In this document: piece by piece, positions 16,838 to 25,535 of the stretch
Layout: the number at the start of each line of letters is the position of its first letter
How positions within the stretch are numbered: the first letter of the stretch is position 1
NCBI RefSeq assembly: GCF_900182595.1
Contig: NZ_FXTN01000017.1
Span: forward strand, 1 to 64,000
Direction: 5' to 3'
DNA length: 64,000 nt
Source of the DNA: Pedobacter westerhofensis
GTDB taxonomy: Bacteria; Bacteroidota; Bacteroidia; Sphingobacteriales; Sphingobacteriaceae
Translations under genes and position numbers: made by a program
Notes under the pieces: generated by a model
What the model saw: the letters and a program-made list of their open reading frames with translations, nothing else
What the model was told of the DNA's origin: nothing
Databases searched by the model: none

Positions 16838-17695
16838 CTATCCGCGGTTGGTATCCCGGAAAGCGACAGGGTTAATTCCGACATTCCTGCTGAAGAGGCG
16901 TGTAAAATAGGAATAGTCATCATAGCCCAGTTCGCCGGCGATCTCCTTCACGGATTTGCCTGAGTAATACAGCAGGCGTTTCGCTTCCAGCACCACACGC
17001 TGCTGAATATTGGAGGAGACGGACTTTCCTGTAGCAGCCTTCACGCATTCATTCAGATAAGAAAGGGATAAATTTAACTGTGCGGCGTATTCAGACGGAT
17101 TTTTGGTCGACTTATAGTTTTTTTCCAATGCGGTTTTGAACTCCCTGGTTACATCTTCAAATCGGGTATAGTGTTCAGATGGTTTCGATAATGCAAGGTA
17201 TTTCGAAATGATCAATGCAACCAGGGTATTAACACTTTCCTTTAAAATGGAATGATAAAGTATCTCTGTTTTATTTTCAGACAGTTTTATACATAAGCCT
17301 GACGCTTCCCTGAGAACATTCAGTGTATCCGGATTAACCGGCAACGCGGTCACCGGCGCAAGACCTTCCAGCAGGCTTAAATACTCCGGGCGAAGGTTTT
17401 CCTCCGTTATGATCCAGGTACAGATCAGTGCGGATTCAAACGCTATAACCCTGTGAACCTGATGAGGGTGAATAAAGGTAATGGCAGGTGCCTGGATATG
17501 ATAGGTTTGAAAATCAATTTCGATAACGGTTTTTCCCTTTTCCTGGATAATAAAAGTAAAGCCGCCATCCCGGTGAGAACGTTCAACTTGCTCAAAGTCG
17601 GGTGAACCGTTAAATGATTCCCGCATCATCATAATGCCCCGGCAGCTTTCTTCGGGCAGTTTATTTACAGGAATATTTTTGGTTTTCTTGCTCAT
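16838..17695 (-). CDS. AraC-family transcriptional regulator
   Basis: This 285-aa protein has a cupin-like N-terminal sensing domain (about 30-120, with HPHQVHR) and the two-helix AraC DNA-binding domain at the C-terminus (SVKEIAGELGYDDYSYFTRLFSRNVGINPVAFR). It lies directly upstream of the TetX-like gene and probably controls it. The ligand is unknown. Confidence 0.88.
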   Translation of the reverse strand: MSKKTKNIPVNKLPEESCRGIMMMRESFNGSPDFEQVERSHRDGGFTFIIQEKGKTVIEIDFQTYHIQAPAITFIHPHQVHRVIAFESALICTWIITEENLRPEYLSLLEGLAPVTALPVNPDTLNVLREASGLCIKLSENKTEILYHSILKESVNTLVALIISKYLALSKPSEHYTRFEDVTREFKTALEKNYKSTKNPSEYAAQLNLSLSYLNECVKAATGKSVSSNIQQRVVLEAKRLLYYSGKSVKEIAGELGYDDYSYFTRLFSRNVGINPVAFRDTNRG

Positions 17696-17912
17696 TATAA
17701 ATAGTAAAGATAGCTATTGGATATTCCGCTTCAAAGTACGCCACGATTCCGCTACAAAGTACTGTCTCATCCTAAAGACCTTACAGGTTTACAAATTAGT
17801 CCGGTTTGGAACCTGGATTAAAGCGGATATATTATCTGAACGTGATGTCTCAAAACCGCAGCTGCGGTGATTTTGGTGAACATTTTGGAAGAATGATCTC
17901 TGGGCTTTAACC

Positions 17913-18251
17913 TTAACGGAGAAAATCGCCGTCGATGATCATTAACATAACACCGTCCTTTGTGACCGAACGATGAGTGCTTAACTCGTCTGATACGATA
18001 TAGGTCATTCCTTTGCTCAGCTTAAACTCAGTGCCACCCTGTAATTCTGAAACAAATTCGCCCTCCAGGCAGTGTACGATGTGTCCTTTTTTGCACCAGT
18101 GATCTGCCAGATAGCCCGCTGAGTATTCTACCATTCTAATTCTTAACCCTTCAAATTGCAGGGTTTGCCAATAAGCAGTTCCGGTCTCACCCTTATATTC
18201 AACTTTGGGCACTTGTGACCAATCTATGGCTTGAAATGGTATATTAATCAT
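17913..18251 (-). CDS. DHCW-motif cupin protein
   Basis: This 112-aa single-domain cupin carries the motif ADHWCKKGHIVHCLEGEF. The family is named for DHCW; here the order reads DHWC. The remainder forms the expected beta strands (GMTYIVSDELSTHRS, GVMLMIIDGDF). Such proteins are small metal-binding or ligand-binding barrels of unknown reaction. It stands alone between an AraC gene and a non-coding gap. Confidence 0.8.
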   Translation of the reverse strand: MINIPFQAIDWSQVPKVEYKGETGTAYWQTLQFEGLRIRMVEYSAGYLADHWCKKGHIVHCLEGEFVSELQGGTEFKLSKGMTYIVSDELSTHRSVTKDGVMLMIIDGDFLR

Positions 18252-18714
18252 GATACAAATATGTAATTATTAATCCTAAGTGAAGACTGGGTTTCCCCGT
18301 TACAACATCCTTCTTCCACTACTAGCCCCGCTAATATTGATCTGGTGGTGTTACAACACAAAGGCTATCATGTTTTTCAAACTAATATAATAGTATAGAT
18401 TGCAGCTTTAATTTTGATCGATGGCGGTTTCCTTCTCACCTGTAAGGCTGATTTGATCAGTCCTCTGCCGATAAAATGGACGGGATATGAGACCAATCTA
18501 GTTTTTTATTATTGATGGCAGACTTGATATCCTTGATCAGAGATTTACATTCTCAGTATTGACTATTTGATTCAACACATTTAGTTTTTCTGCCTGTATG
18601 TTCATAAAAGTAAATTTACTGAAAATCAGAATAGAAGTCTTTTTTCGCTGAAAAATAATAAACCAGTCGCTGAAAATTCAAAATAAACATAGCTTTATAG
18701 CAGAACTATATCCA
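18252..18714. other. Intergenic 463 bp, nothing recognised
   Basis: AT-rich sequence without a supported gene or strong hairpin. It must contain the promoters of the divergent cupin and membrane-protein genes, but no confident -33/-7 pair was picked. Confidence 0.5.
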
Positions 18715-19575
18715 ATGGAACATTTATATTACAAGCCATCAGGCAAAATACCCGTAAAAGGTATCTTTATTTCCATAATCACGGCATTCGTGATCACGGT
18801 GATCCTCAGTATTATTTATATCGCCCTGCAGTGGTTTATTCCTTTTATTTATCTTAATTTTTTCATTGCAGCGGGACTTGGGTTTGGAGTTGGCGCCGGG
18901 GTATTTATCGCAATCGGGTTAGGGAAGATCAGAAATACAAAATACGAATGTGTACTGGCAGCCTTATGCGGCCTTTTAGCCTGGTATTCCCAATGGGCAC
19001 TATTTGTATCCCTAATGTCTGAAGCCAAAGGCAGTATGGGAGGTGGGATGTGGGTACGTTCTTCTTTCAACCTTACAGGTTTCTGGTATATTTTAACAAA
19101 TCCTGAGATTCTTTTTAAGGCAATGCTAAGCTTAAACGATGCTGGTACTTTTACCCTGAAACACAATACTGTATCTGGTACTCTGTTATGGTTGGTCTGG
19201 ATTATTGAAGCAGTGATTATTATTGGAGCGCCAATGCTGTTTTCCCTTTCAGGAAGATCGACAAGTCCGTTTTCAGAACAAAATGATCAATGGATGGAGG
19301 AACGGGAGCTGGAGGAAAAACTGAAAACTGTAACTGATCCTGATCAAATGATAGCAGAGTTAAATAGCGGTAATTTAAAATCCCTGAAAGACTTTCTGCC
19401 TGCTGATGATTTATCAGATGATTATGCCACTTTGCGTATCTATGAGTCTCCGGGTGATCCCGTCAGCTATATCAGTGTGACAAATATCAGCCATATTGCC
19501 GATAAGAAAGGAGAATTAAAGAAAGAAACTAAACCTGTGATCGAATATTTCAGGATTACAACTGCATTGAATTAA
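18715..19575 (+). CDS. Unknown integral membrane protein with soluble tail
   Basis: This 286-aa protein has hydrophobic segments near residues 15-35, 43-63, 75-95 and 160-180, then an acidic cytoplasmic-type tail from about 195. The tail includes a coiled segment with DQWMEERELEEKLKTV. A glycine-rich loop GSMGGGMW lies between the third and fourth segments. No family is recognised. The gene is preceded by a long gap and followed by a small minus-strand frame, so it is probably monocistronic. Confidence 0.75.
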   Translation: MEHLYYKPSGKIPVKGIFISIITAFVITVILSIIYIALQWFIPFIYLNFFIAAGLGFGVGAGVFIAIGLGKIRNTKYECVLAALCGLLAWYSQWALFVSLMSEAKGSMGGGMWVRSSFNLTGFWYILTNPEILFKAMLSLNDAGTFTLKHNTVSGTLLWLVWIIEAVIIIGAPMLFSLSGRSTSPFSEQNDQWMEERELEEKLKTVTDPDQMIAELNSGNLKSLKDFLPADDLSDDYATLRIYESPGDPVSYISVTNISHIADKKGELKKETKPVIEYFRITTALN

Positions 19576-19607
19576 AAACCATTTTTTACCGGACGTAAAT
19601 AAGATAT

Positions 19608-19802
19608 CTATTTCTTCACCTCAGATATAAAGTTTATAATACCTTTCACTAAAAAATAAAATAATACTATCAGTCCTAAAAGGATAATTATAGCTATTAT
19701 TTCTGGGGTACCTATAGCGGCTGAAATCAAATGCATAAAGTTTATTATTAAATGTATAAAGCTATATATAACAAAAACTAATATATGGTCTTGACGCAAC
19801 AT
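19608..19802 (-). CDS. Possible small membrane protein (64 aa)
   Basis: An ATG-initiated frame encodes two hydrophobic segments, the second being IIAIIILLGLIVLFYFLV followed by a basic end (EVKK). A start at the internal methionine (MHLISAAIG) would give 42 aa. No family is recognised; the AT-rich composition means that hydrophobic frames can occur by chance. Confidence 0.4.
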   Translation of the reverse strand: MLRQDHILVFVIYSFIHLIINFMHLISAAIGTPEIIAIIILLGLIVLFYFLVKGIINFISEVKK

Positions 19803-20402
19803 CTCCTAATTCTCCAGGCATTTTATTGACAATTGGAATTTCCTTATATTCTCAAACCTGACAAATTCGACCAGGCTTCCGTTCCTGAACGCCGGCTTCA
19901 GGCCATATCGCTCGTTCACCAAAAGCTGACATGACAGATCAGGTTAATAAAGCAGTTTTGTTCGGGGTAAGTCCACAGGAACAACACTTTAGCAGATCTA
20001 TTAGAGCACTGAAAAGCCTATGTTATAAGTGCAGCTAAAATGCTGGTGTAACGCTGCTACCGTGGACTTACCCAAAGCAAGGTACGGGGAAAAGGCAGGC
20101 GAAAATGGGGGGCTACTCTCCCACCTGCAAATCAAATCTTAATGCGTTCATCAGCCAATAACTGCAACTTTTTTTTAAAATATAGCATGGGATTTCTTCT
20201 GTTTGGCATATATGAAGGTTACCATACTGACAAACATGACCGTCTATATTAGGATCTGGGTCTATAAAATAAAATGGCAGTAGTGTATTGCATCTGGTTA
20301 ATCATGCGAAATGCTGCACGTAACTAGCGAGGTCTAACGCATCAGCTTTCAACGCGCCGTCGAATCTCTCAGTAACTACCAAACAGCAACCAGCAAAACG
20401 CG
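19803..20402. other. Intergenic 600 bp with a nested-stem element
   Basis: No intact gene. A nested-stem candidate RNA is at 19965-20073 and a smaller GCAGG/CCTGC hairpin lies near 20093-20131. The remainder shows no convincing frame. Confidence 0.5.
19965..20073. ncRNA. Candidate structured RNA or hairpin element
   Basis: Three stems nest in order: 19965-19976 with 20062-20073 (12 bp, exact), 19988-19993 with 20034-20039 (TTTAGC/GCTAAA) and 20006-20010 with 20028-20032 (GCACT/AGTGC). The large internal loops are asymmetric. It does not match a tRNA or an RNA family that I recognise. Strand and expression are unknown. Confidence 0.35.
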
Positions 20403-20622
20403 TCGGGGATTATTTTCTTCAGCCTGATCCAGGCTAATGTTAACAGGGTAACAGTCACTATTCGGGAACTGGGGGAAGGTTCTGTTTGGCGCTGCACAGA
20501 TGACGAACCAAGGCCTGCTGCTTTACTGATGTGCGATGTCAGACGCGGTCGTACTCCAGAGCAGCGAACGGTACTTGCAAAAGCTTTGCTGGAAGCTTGT
20601 ACAGAGATCCTGGACTTAAAAT
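20403..20622 (+). pseudogene. Tautomerase-family gene fragment
   Basis: The plus-strand frame reads VTVTIRELGEGSVWRCTDDE, then PAALLMCDVRRGRTPEQRTV and LAKALLEACTEILDLK. This resembles the 4-oxalocrotonate tautomerase superfamily, with RGRTPEQR opening a second domain. The start and N-terminal proline region are missing. At about 20620 the coding signal jumps to another frame and another family (thioredoxin), so the gene was broken by a deletion or recombination. Confidence 0.6.
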
Positions 20623-20914
20623 TCATACCTGGGAAAGAAGCCCTGCACCGGTAGAAGACGCCAGGGCCTATATCACAAATATGAAATATAACTTCCGGGT
20701 GCTAATGGATACTATGGACGCTGAAACCAAAGCCAACAAGGTAATAGACAGCTACAAAATGCCCAGTATCCCCGCAAAATTTGTAATTGACGAAAAAGGC
20801 AATATCCGTTTTAAACTCATCGGATTTAACGGAAGCAAGGAAGCAGCAGTGGATGAGATAGACATGATGATAGATATGATCAGGGCGGAAAATGAAAACA
20901 CTTCTAAAATTTAG
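20620..20914 (+). pseudogene. C-terminal fragment of a TlpA-like thioredoxin
   Basis: From IHTWERSPAPVEDARAYI the frame continues with a typical thioredoxin-fold C-terminal half, including MPSIPAKFVIDEKGNI with the cis-proline, and ends with EIDMMIDMIRAE. The N-terminal half with the CxxC active site is absent. The fragment is joined directly to a tautomerase fragment in a different frame, so no functional protein is expected. Confidence 0.7.
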
Positions 20915-20928
20915 TTTAGAAGTGTTTT
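20895..20928. terminator. Bidirectional terminator hairpin
   Basis: The 14-bp stem (20895-20908 with 20915-20928) has A/T ends that give T-runs on both strands. It sits between the thioredoxin remnant (plus) and the enoyl-CoA hydratase gene (minus). Confidence 0.8.
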
Positions 20929-20956
20929 CCATTACTTAATGACTAAGTAGTTTCTG

Positions 20957-21823
20957 TTAAATACTATTTAAAATTTCCTCAAGTTTATGTTCACCTGCAA
21001 CTGTTTGTGCGCCTTTCTCCATGGCAGCAATCATTTTTGCCGATGCCGCTGGTTCGGCAAAAACTTTTAGCAGCATAGCGCTTTCTGTAGTGATTCCATT
21101 TGTATTGTGGGAAGCTGCATCAACTGCACTTTTTGCAGCGTCAATTACACCAGGTAATAATGAAGCTATGCGGGTTGCCAGCCGTTCTATATAACTATCA
21201 ATCTGTTCTTCAGGAATAGCCTTGTTTATCACCCCATATTTTTCAGCTGTTGCCGAATCCAGTAGTTCTCCTCCTAATATTACTTCCAATGCCCTTGCTC
21301 TTCCTGCAAGTTTGCTTAAGTATTGTGTACCGCCCCCACCGGGAATTATACCCATCAGCGTTTCCGGTTGTCCCAGCCATGTTTTTCCTTCTACAGCAAA
21401 TCTCATATCAAGTGCCATAGCAAGTTCGTTGCCACCTCCTCTGGCAAAACCAGCAAGTCTGGCGATTGTTACCTGAGGCAGGTTCCGCAAGCGTTCATGA
21501 AGCTGTTGCATCGGATTCAGGTTTGGATCACTCCCGGCATCAGCAAGATCCATTAAAGATGCTGGATTGGTAACAAAATTCATATCTCCATGCGCAAGAA
21601 AGAAGTCTGGATTACTGCTTTGGAACACGATCACTTTCACAGATTGATCTGCTATTACTTTTTTTGCAAAGCCCATCAGATCCGAAATCAATTTTGCATC
21701 CAAAACATTAATTGGCGGATTATCAAAGGTAAGATAGGCAACACCATGACGAAGTTCAATCTTCATTGCACTGTAATTCTGGTAAGGGCTTATCGATTCA
21801 GCATTTTCTTTATGTAAACTCAT
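20957..21823 (-). CDS. Enoyl-CoA hydratase/isomerase family protein
   Basis: Starting at the ATG at 21823 (MSLHKENAES) gives 288 aa; the frame extends to 21883 without support. It has the crotonase fold: the oxyanion-hole region GFARGGGNELAMALDMRFA near residue 125 and GQPETLMGIIPGGGGTQYLS near 150, which carries the usual glutamate and glycine loop. It would act on an acyl-CoA-like thioester in the cytoplasm; the substrate is unknown. It is divergent from a Crp/Fnr-family regulator that may control it. Confidence 0.82.
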   Translation of the reverse strand: MSLHKENAESISPYQNYSAMKIELRHGVAYLTFDNPPINVLDAKLISDLMGFAKKVIADQSVKVIVFQSSNPDFFLAHGDMNFVTNPASLMDLADAGSDPNLNPMQQLHERLRNLPQVTIARLAGFARGGGNELAMALDMRFAVEGKTWLGQPETLMGIIPGGGGTQYLSKLAGRARALEVILGGELLDSATAEKYGVINKAIPEEQIDSYIERLATRIASLLPGVIDAAKSAVDAASHNTNGITTESAMLLKVFAEPAASAKMIAAMEKGAQTVAGEHKLEEILNSI

Positions 21824-21899
21824 TTTTCTTAGATTTATATACACCACAAAATTGCCAGAGATCAAGCTATAAAAAGAAGACATTAGCCGTTAAAATATG

Positions 21900-21913
21900 G
21901 GGACAAATGTCCC
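21900..21913. promoter_or_regulatory. Putative operator dyad
   Basis: GGGACAAATGTCCC is a perfect palindrome placed between the divergent crotonase and Crp/Fnr genes. It may be the binding site of the regulator encoded next to it. Confidence 0.4.
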
Positions 21914-21950
21914 TTTGATTTCATAGGAGATCAAATAAGTGGTAAATCAT

Positions 21951-21958
21951 TACTTTTG
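21951..21958 (+). promoter_or_regulatory. Putative -7 element (TACTTTTG)
   Basis: Matches TAnnTTTG and lies 18 bases upstream of the ATG of the Crp/Fnr-family gene. No well-spaced -33 box was found. Confidence 0.4.
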
Positions 21959-21976
21959 TACGTAAAAAAAACATAC

Positions 21977-22537
21977 ATGTTTGAAATCTTAAAAAATCAT
22001 ATTGACAAGATCATACCAAATGAGGACATGGATAGATTAAGAGCAATTCATCGCGTAAAAAAAGTTAAGAAGGGCCAGGTGCTACTGTCGGAAGGACAAG
22101 TATGCACACAAACAATTTACATCGTAAAAGGATGTTTAAGAGTATACAGAATTAATGATAATGCCGAAGAACATATCCTTAAATTTGGAATAGAAAACTG
22201 GTGGATCAATGATGGCGAGAGCTATAGTACGCATAAACCTTCAAAAAGCTATATTGATGCTTTAGAAGACAGCGATTTAATAATATTTGATGAATCAGAT
22301 TTTTCTGGTCTTTTGGAATCGTCCCCTGCACTGAAATCATATGCAGATGACTTGTCGGTTAAAAGTTACCATGCAGGCACTGAGCGGATCTACGAACACA
22401 TGAGTTTAAGTGCAGAGGACAGGTACAATAATTTTCTAAAAAAATATCCGACCATTTTTAATAGAGTCCCTCTTCATATGATAGCCTCCTATCTTGGGGT
22501 TTCAAAAAAAACATTAAGCAGAATAAGGGCAAAATAA
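21977..22537 (+). CDS. Crp/Fnr-family transcriptional regulator
   Basis: The ATG at 21977 gives 186 aa; the frame opens earlier at a TTG. An N-terminal cyclic-nucleotide-binding-like beta barrel (KVKKGQVLLSEGQVCTQTIY and following) leads to a C-terminal winged helix (IASYLGVSKKTLSRIR). The barrel lacks a clear cAMP-binding arginine motif, as is usual for this Bacteroidota subgroup. It probably regulates the divergent crotonase gene. A paralog with the same layout is at 40153-40731. Confidence 0.85.
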   Translation: MFEILKNHIDKIIPNEDMDRLRAIHRVKKVKKGQVLLSEGQVCTQTIYIVKGCLRVYRINDNAEEHILKFGIENWWINDGESYSTHKPSKSYIDALEDSDLIIFDESDFSGLLESSPALKSYADDLSVKSYHAGTERIYEHMSLSAEDRYNNFLKKYPTIFNRVPLHMIASYLGVSKKTLSRIRAK

Positions 22538-22664
22538 TTAATCCTTTGATCCAGGTCAGACTACCCCCGGACTGTTACAATTGCTTTCATCTTTCGCATG
22601 TTTTATTATAAAGCCATATCTGTTCGTAAATGTTGTGCATCCATCTTTTTAGCAGATTGCATAA

Positions 22665-23561
22665 TTATCCCCTGAAAGTCTTAGGCGAAAAACCCGTTTG
22701 CTTTTTAAAAAAATGATTAAAGTGCGCACTGTTGACAAAACCCAGGCTGTAACTTATTTCTGAAATGTTGTACTTACTGTGCTTCAATAATATTCTTGCC
22801 TCAACGGCCATTTTCTCCGAAATATGCTGGGATGTGGTTTTGCCGGTGGTTAGTTTTAAAACATGGTTAAGATGATTCACATGGACGTTTAACTTTTGTG
22901 CATAGTCTCCGGGTGACCTCATTTCGAAGCGCCGTTTGAATGGTGGTGCTATTGGAAACTGACGTTCCAAAAGTTCTTTAAATACTGCTGTCAGCCTCAC
23001 TTTAGCATCAACCTGCTCCAGCGCATGATGTCCGGGCCTCAGCTTTAAGGCCATGTGTACGAGTTCTGCAATGTGCTGCCTGATCAGATCATGCTTAAAA
23101 ATGTAGTCAGATGAGAGCTCCTGCTGCATTTTTTCAAAATGCATATTCACTTTATTTTCCTGCGCCTCATCTAAAGCGTAGGCAGCATTATGGCCGGCGA
23201 CAAAAACAGGAAAGTCTTTGATGTTCCTCCTGAAATATTCGTTAAAATACCTTTCCCTGAAAATGAAATAACGGCTGTTTTTTTCACAATAGTTCGGGCT
23301 TTCGATTGTGTAGGGTATTTCTGGACTAAAAAAGACCATTGTTGGCCCATTTACTTCGTAACTTCTGTCGCTGTGATGAATAATATGGTGTCCGGTAGTG
23401 TACGTTACTTTGTAATAATCGCGACGCCTGTACCTGATGTTTTTTTCAAGACAGTCAGCAAAAGTCAATAGGTTAAACTGAAGTTCATCCGACGATAGGG
23501 AACAGACTTTACGTTTAAGTTTTTCCTCATAAAATTCCTCAAAGGTTTCCTGCTGCTCCAT
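22665..23561 (-). CDS. AraC-family transcriptional regulator
   Basis: This 298-aa protein has an N-terminal cupin-like domain (about 30-125, with TTGHHIIHHSDRSYEVNG) and a C-terminal AraC DNA-binding domain (YNISEISYSLGFVNSAHFNHFF). It has no immediate same-strand partner; the nearest downstream gene is convergent. Its targets are therefore unknown. Confidence 0.85.
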   Translation of the reverse strand: MEQQETFEEFYEEKLKRKVCSLSSDELQFNLLTFADCLEKNIRYRRRDYYKVTYTTGHHIIHHSDRSYEVNGPTMVFFSPEIPYTIESPNYCEKNSRYFIFRERYFNEYFRRNIKDFPVFVAGHNAAYALDEAQENKVNMHFEKMQQELSSDYIFKHDLIRQHIAELVHMALKLRPGHHALEQVDAKVRLTAVFKELLERQFPIAPPFKRRFEMRSPGDYAQKLNVHVNHLNHVLKLTTGKTTSQHISEKMAVEARILLKHSKYNISEISYSLGFVNSAHFNHFFKKQTGFSPKTFRG

Positions 23562-23913
23562 AAGGTTTACTTATCCATTATTGTAAATCAAGATTGTTTC
23601 TTTTAGAAGGTAACAAATTTGATTACTGGATTGCTTAAATTATAGTAGTTCTATTTCAAAGTTTAAGACACAAATTTCAAAGATTATGTAGCTGCAGATC
23701 ATCCTTAACTATTCTCCAGAGATTTCTATAAGATCTCCTGATCATGTTTTTAAAGTCAGCGCGCGATAAGTCTCGACAGAAATTTAAACCTTCTAATCAA
23801 GCCTGGAGAAAGATATTTGATTCGATAAATAAATTGTTTGAATCAGACAATATTGCAATTTTCCCCTCTATGTATTGATGGGTAAATTGCGGAACATTTA
23901 ATGATGATATCTT
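23562..23913. other. Intergenic 352 bp, nothing recognised
   Basis: Separates divergent genes (AraC regulator and VOC protein). AT-rich, with no supported small gene or strong hairpin. Confidence 0.5.
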
Positions 23914-24456
23914 ATGAAAAACGACTTCATGCCCATTACAGACATCTGGGCGAAAACATTCCAGCTCTGCTGGGTGACCAATGATTTTGATAAGGCCAAA
24001 GATTTATTGAAGGAAAAATTTGACATTCCAAAATTTATGGTGATGCGTGATCTGGTACCAATTGACCAGGTCTTTGAAGGACAAACCACAGAGGATTGCA
24101 AATTCCATGCTGCCTGGGCAAACGGCGGGAACATCGACCTGGAGATTATCCAGCCAATTGCCGGTCCGCTTTTAGAGTTTTATGGTGAGAAATTATCCAG
24201 CGACAAATTTGATTTACTATTCCACCATGTCGCAGTGCGTTATGATGACGATCTGGAGGGTTATAATAATGCAATAGCGGCGCTTGAATCCAAAGGATTT
24301 AAGGTACGAATGTCGGCCGGAATTAAAGATTTAACCAAATATTGTTATGTCGACATGCGTGAAATGCTGGGGCATTACCTGGAAATTATTTATTTCAATA
24401 AAGCTGGGGTTGAAGTTATGGCAACCTTGGTGACCAACGATTTTGAGGGCGAATAA
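23914..24456 (+). CDS. VOC-family (glyoxalase-like) protein
   Basis: This 180-aa protein has the paired beta-alpha-beta modules of the vicinal-oxygen-chelate fold. Metal-ligand-type residues lie in NGGNIDLEIIQP, FHHVAVRYDD and MLGHYLEIIYF. These proteins include dioxygenases, isomerases and resistance proteins; substrate unknown. It is followed by a clear terminator, so it is probably a single-gene transcript. Confidence 0.78.
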   Translation: MKNDFMPITDIWAKTFQLCWVTNDFDKAKDLLKEKFDIPKFMVMRDLVPIDQVFEGQTTEDCKFHAAWANGGNIDLEIIQPIAGPLLEFYGEKLSSDKFDLLFHHVAVRYDDDLEGYNNAIAALESKGFKVRMSAGIKDLTKYCYVDMREMLGHYLEIIYFNKAGVEVMATLVTNDFEGE

Positions 24457-24477
24457 TCAAGTAATATATAATGCCCT

Positions 24478-24506
24478 AAGTCTGCAAATCATACGGTTGC
24501 AGACTT
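24478..24506 (+). terminator. Intrinsic terminator after the VOC gene
   Basis: A 10-bp stem (24478-24487 with 24497-24506) runs into a T-tract, 22 bases after the stop codon at 24456. Confidence 0.85.
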
Positions 24507-24523
24507 TTTTCATTTTATTCATT

Positions 24524-25165
24524 TTAACATCCTGTTCTTAAAATTATTTCGGGACAATACAGCCCGTCGCAATGCTGCCCGGTCCCAGTACCAATAACAG
24601 GAATACTGAGCAATTTGCTAACCTGAGCAGCCAGCGTGTCCGGCATATTCTCTAAAATGATTGCAAAGCAGCCTGCTTCCTGCAACTTCAAAGCATCCTC
24701 TTTCAGTTTTGCCGCCCCGGACTGATCTCTTAAGCCGAGGTGCCCCATTAGCGGTATACCCGCTGCCAGTATCCCGCTAACCAATTCCGCATTCCCCACG
24801 CCGCCTGCTATTTTAATAGCCTCCGCGCCAGATTCCTTTATGATCCGGACGGCCGACACCAAGGCCTCATTCAAGTTACCCTGATACAAACCAAAAGGCA
24901 GATCCACAATTACCAGTGCTCTTTCAGCGGCCCGCACCACCGATGTTGCCTGGTAGATCATCTGGTCTAGAGTACTTGCCAGGATGATCTCATCACCTGC
25001 TACCACATTACTGGCCGACGCAGCTACCAGGATAATTTCTATACCTGCGTTATCCAGGATCACCGCCATTTGATGATCGTGAGCGGCCAACATGGTAATC
25101 TTCTCGCCACGGATTTTCATTTCCTGCAAAGTATGCGTAGTAATACGTTTATTTTTGGTACTCAT
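24524..25165 (-). CDS. panB: PanB-like protein lacking expected metal ligands
   Basis: This 213-aa protein is clearly related to ketopantoate hydroxymethyltransferase (LDQMIYQATSVVRAAERALV, VDLPFGLYQGN, GIPLMGHLGLRDQS, SIPVIGTGTG) but is about 50 residues shorter than the family. Relative to PanB, the first Mg2+ ligand region VGDS reads VAAS (Asp to Ala) and the VKLEGG region reads IKIAGG (Glu to Ala); the Asp in VDLPF and the catalytic-type Glu in ILENMP are kept. A loop after LRDQS and the C-terminus are missing. Normal PanB activity is therefore doubtful. Its start overlaps the HisE gene by 17 bp, making it the last gene of a four-gene run. Confidence 0.8.
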   Translation of the reverse strand: MSTKNKRITTHTLQEMKIRGEKITMLAAHDHQMAVILDNAGIEIILVAASASNVVAGDEIILASTLDQMIYQATSVVRAAERALVIVDLPFGLYQGNLNEALVSAVRIIKESGAEAIKIAGGVGNAELVSGILAAGIPLMGHLGLRDQSGAAKLKEDALKLQEAGCFAIILENMPDTLAAQVSKLLSIPVIGTGTGQHCDGLYCPEIILRTGC

Positions 25166-25535
25166 GATGCCTTTGTAAAAGTTTATCCGTTACCATCTGG
25201 AGACTTACATTTTTCTCTCTCAGCAGTACCAGTAAATGGAAAATCAGGTCCGCGGTTTCACCAATAAATTCCTGTTCCGTATCATTTAATGCAGCAATCA
25301 CAGTTTCGACCGCTTCTTCACCAACTTTCTGCGCAATTTTATTAAGCCCGCTTTTTCTCAGATCATTCACATAAGAACCTTCATGAGGATTATTATACCT
25401 CAGATTGATAATCTCCGCCAATTGAAAAATGAAGTTCTGATTGAAAGGTAAATGATCGGGACTTCGCTCCTTGTCAGTATTTTCAATGTTCTGATCGTCT
25501 TTTGAATTAAATAACATAATCTGCGTCATAGACAT
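25149..25535 (-). CDS. hisE: Phosphoribosyl-ATP pyrophosphatase (HisE-like)
   Basis: This 128-aa protein has the MazG/HisE helical motif: GSYVNDLRKSGLNKIAQKVG, then EEAVETVIAAL and ETADLIFHLLVLL with the metal-binding acidic residues intact. HisE converts phosphoribosyl-ATP to phosphoribosyl-AMP in histidine synthesis. Here it is not with other his genes but lies between ribB (29-bp overlap) and the panB-like gene (17-bp overlap). It may therefore be a dedicated paralog acting on another nucleotide. About 20 N-terminal residues are extra compared with a minimal HisE. Confidence 0.85.
   Translation of the reverse strand: MSMTQIMLFNSKDDQNIENTDKERSPDHLPFNQNFIFQLAEIINLRYNNPHEGSYVNDLRKSGLNKIAQKVGEEAVETVIAALNDTEQEFIGETADLIFHLLVLLREKNVSLQMVTDKLLQRHHEYQK

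Noticed and set aside
17855..17868. ACCGCAGCTGCGGT palindrome as an operator
   Set aside because: It lies about 160 bp upstream of the AraC gene with no second copy; too short to call.
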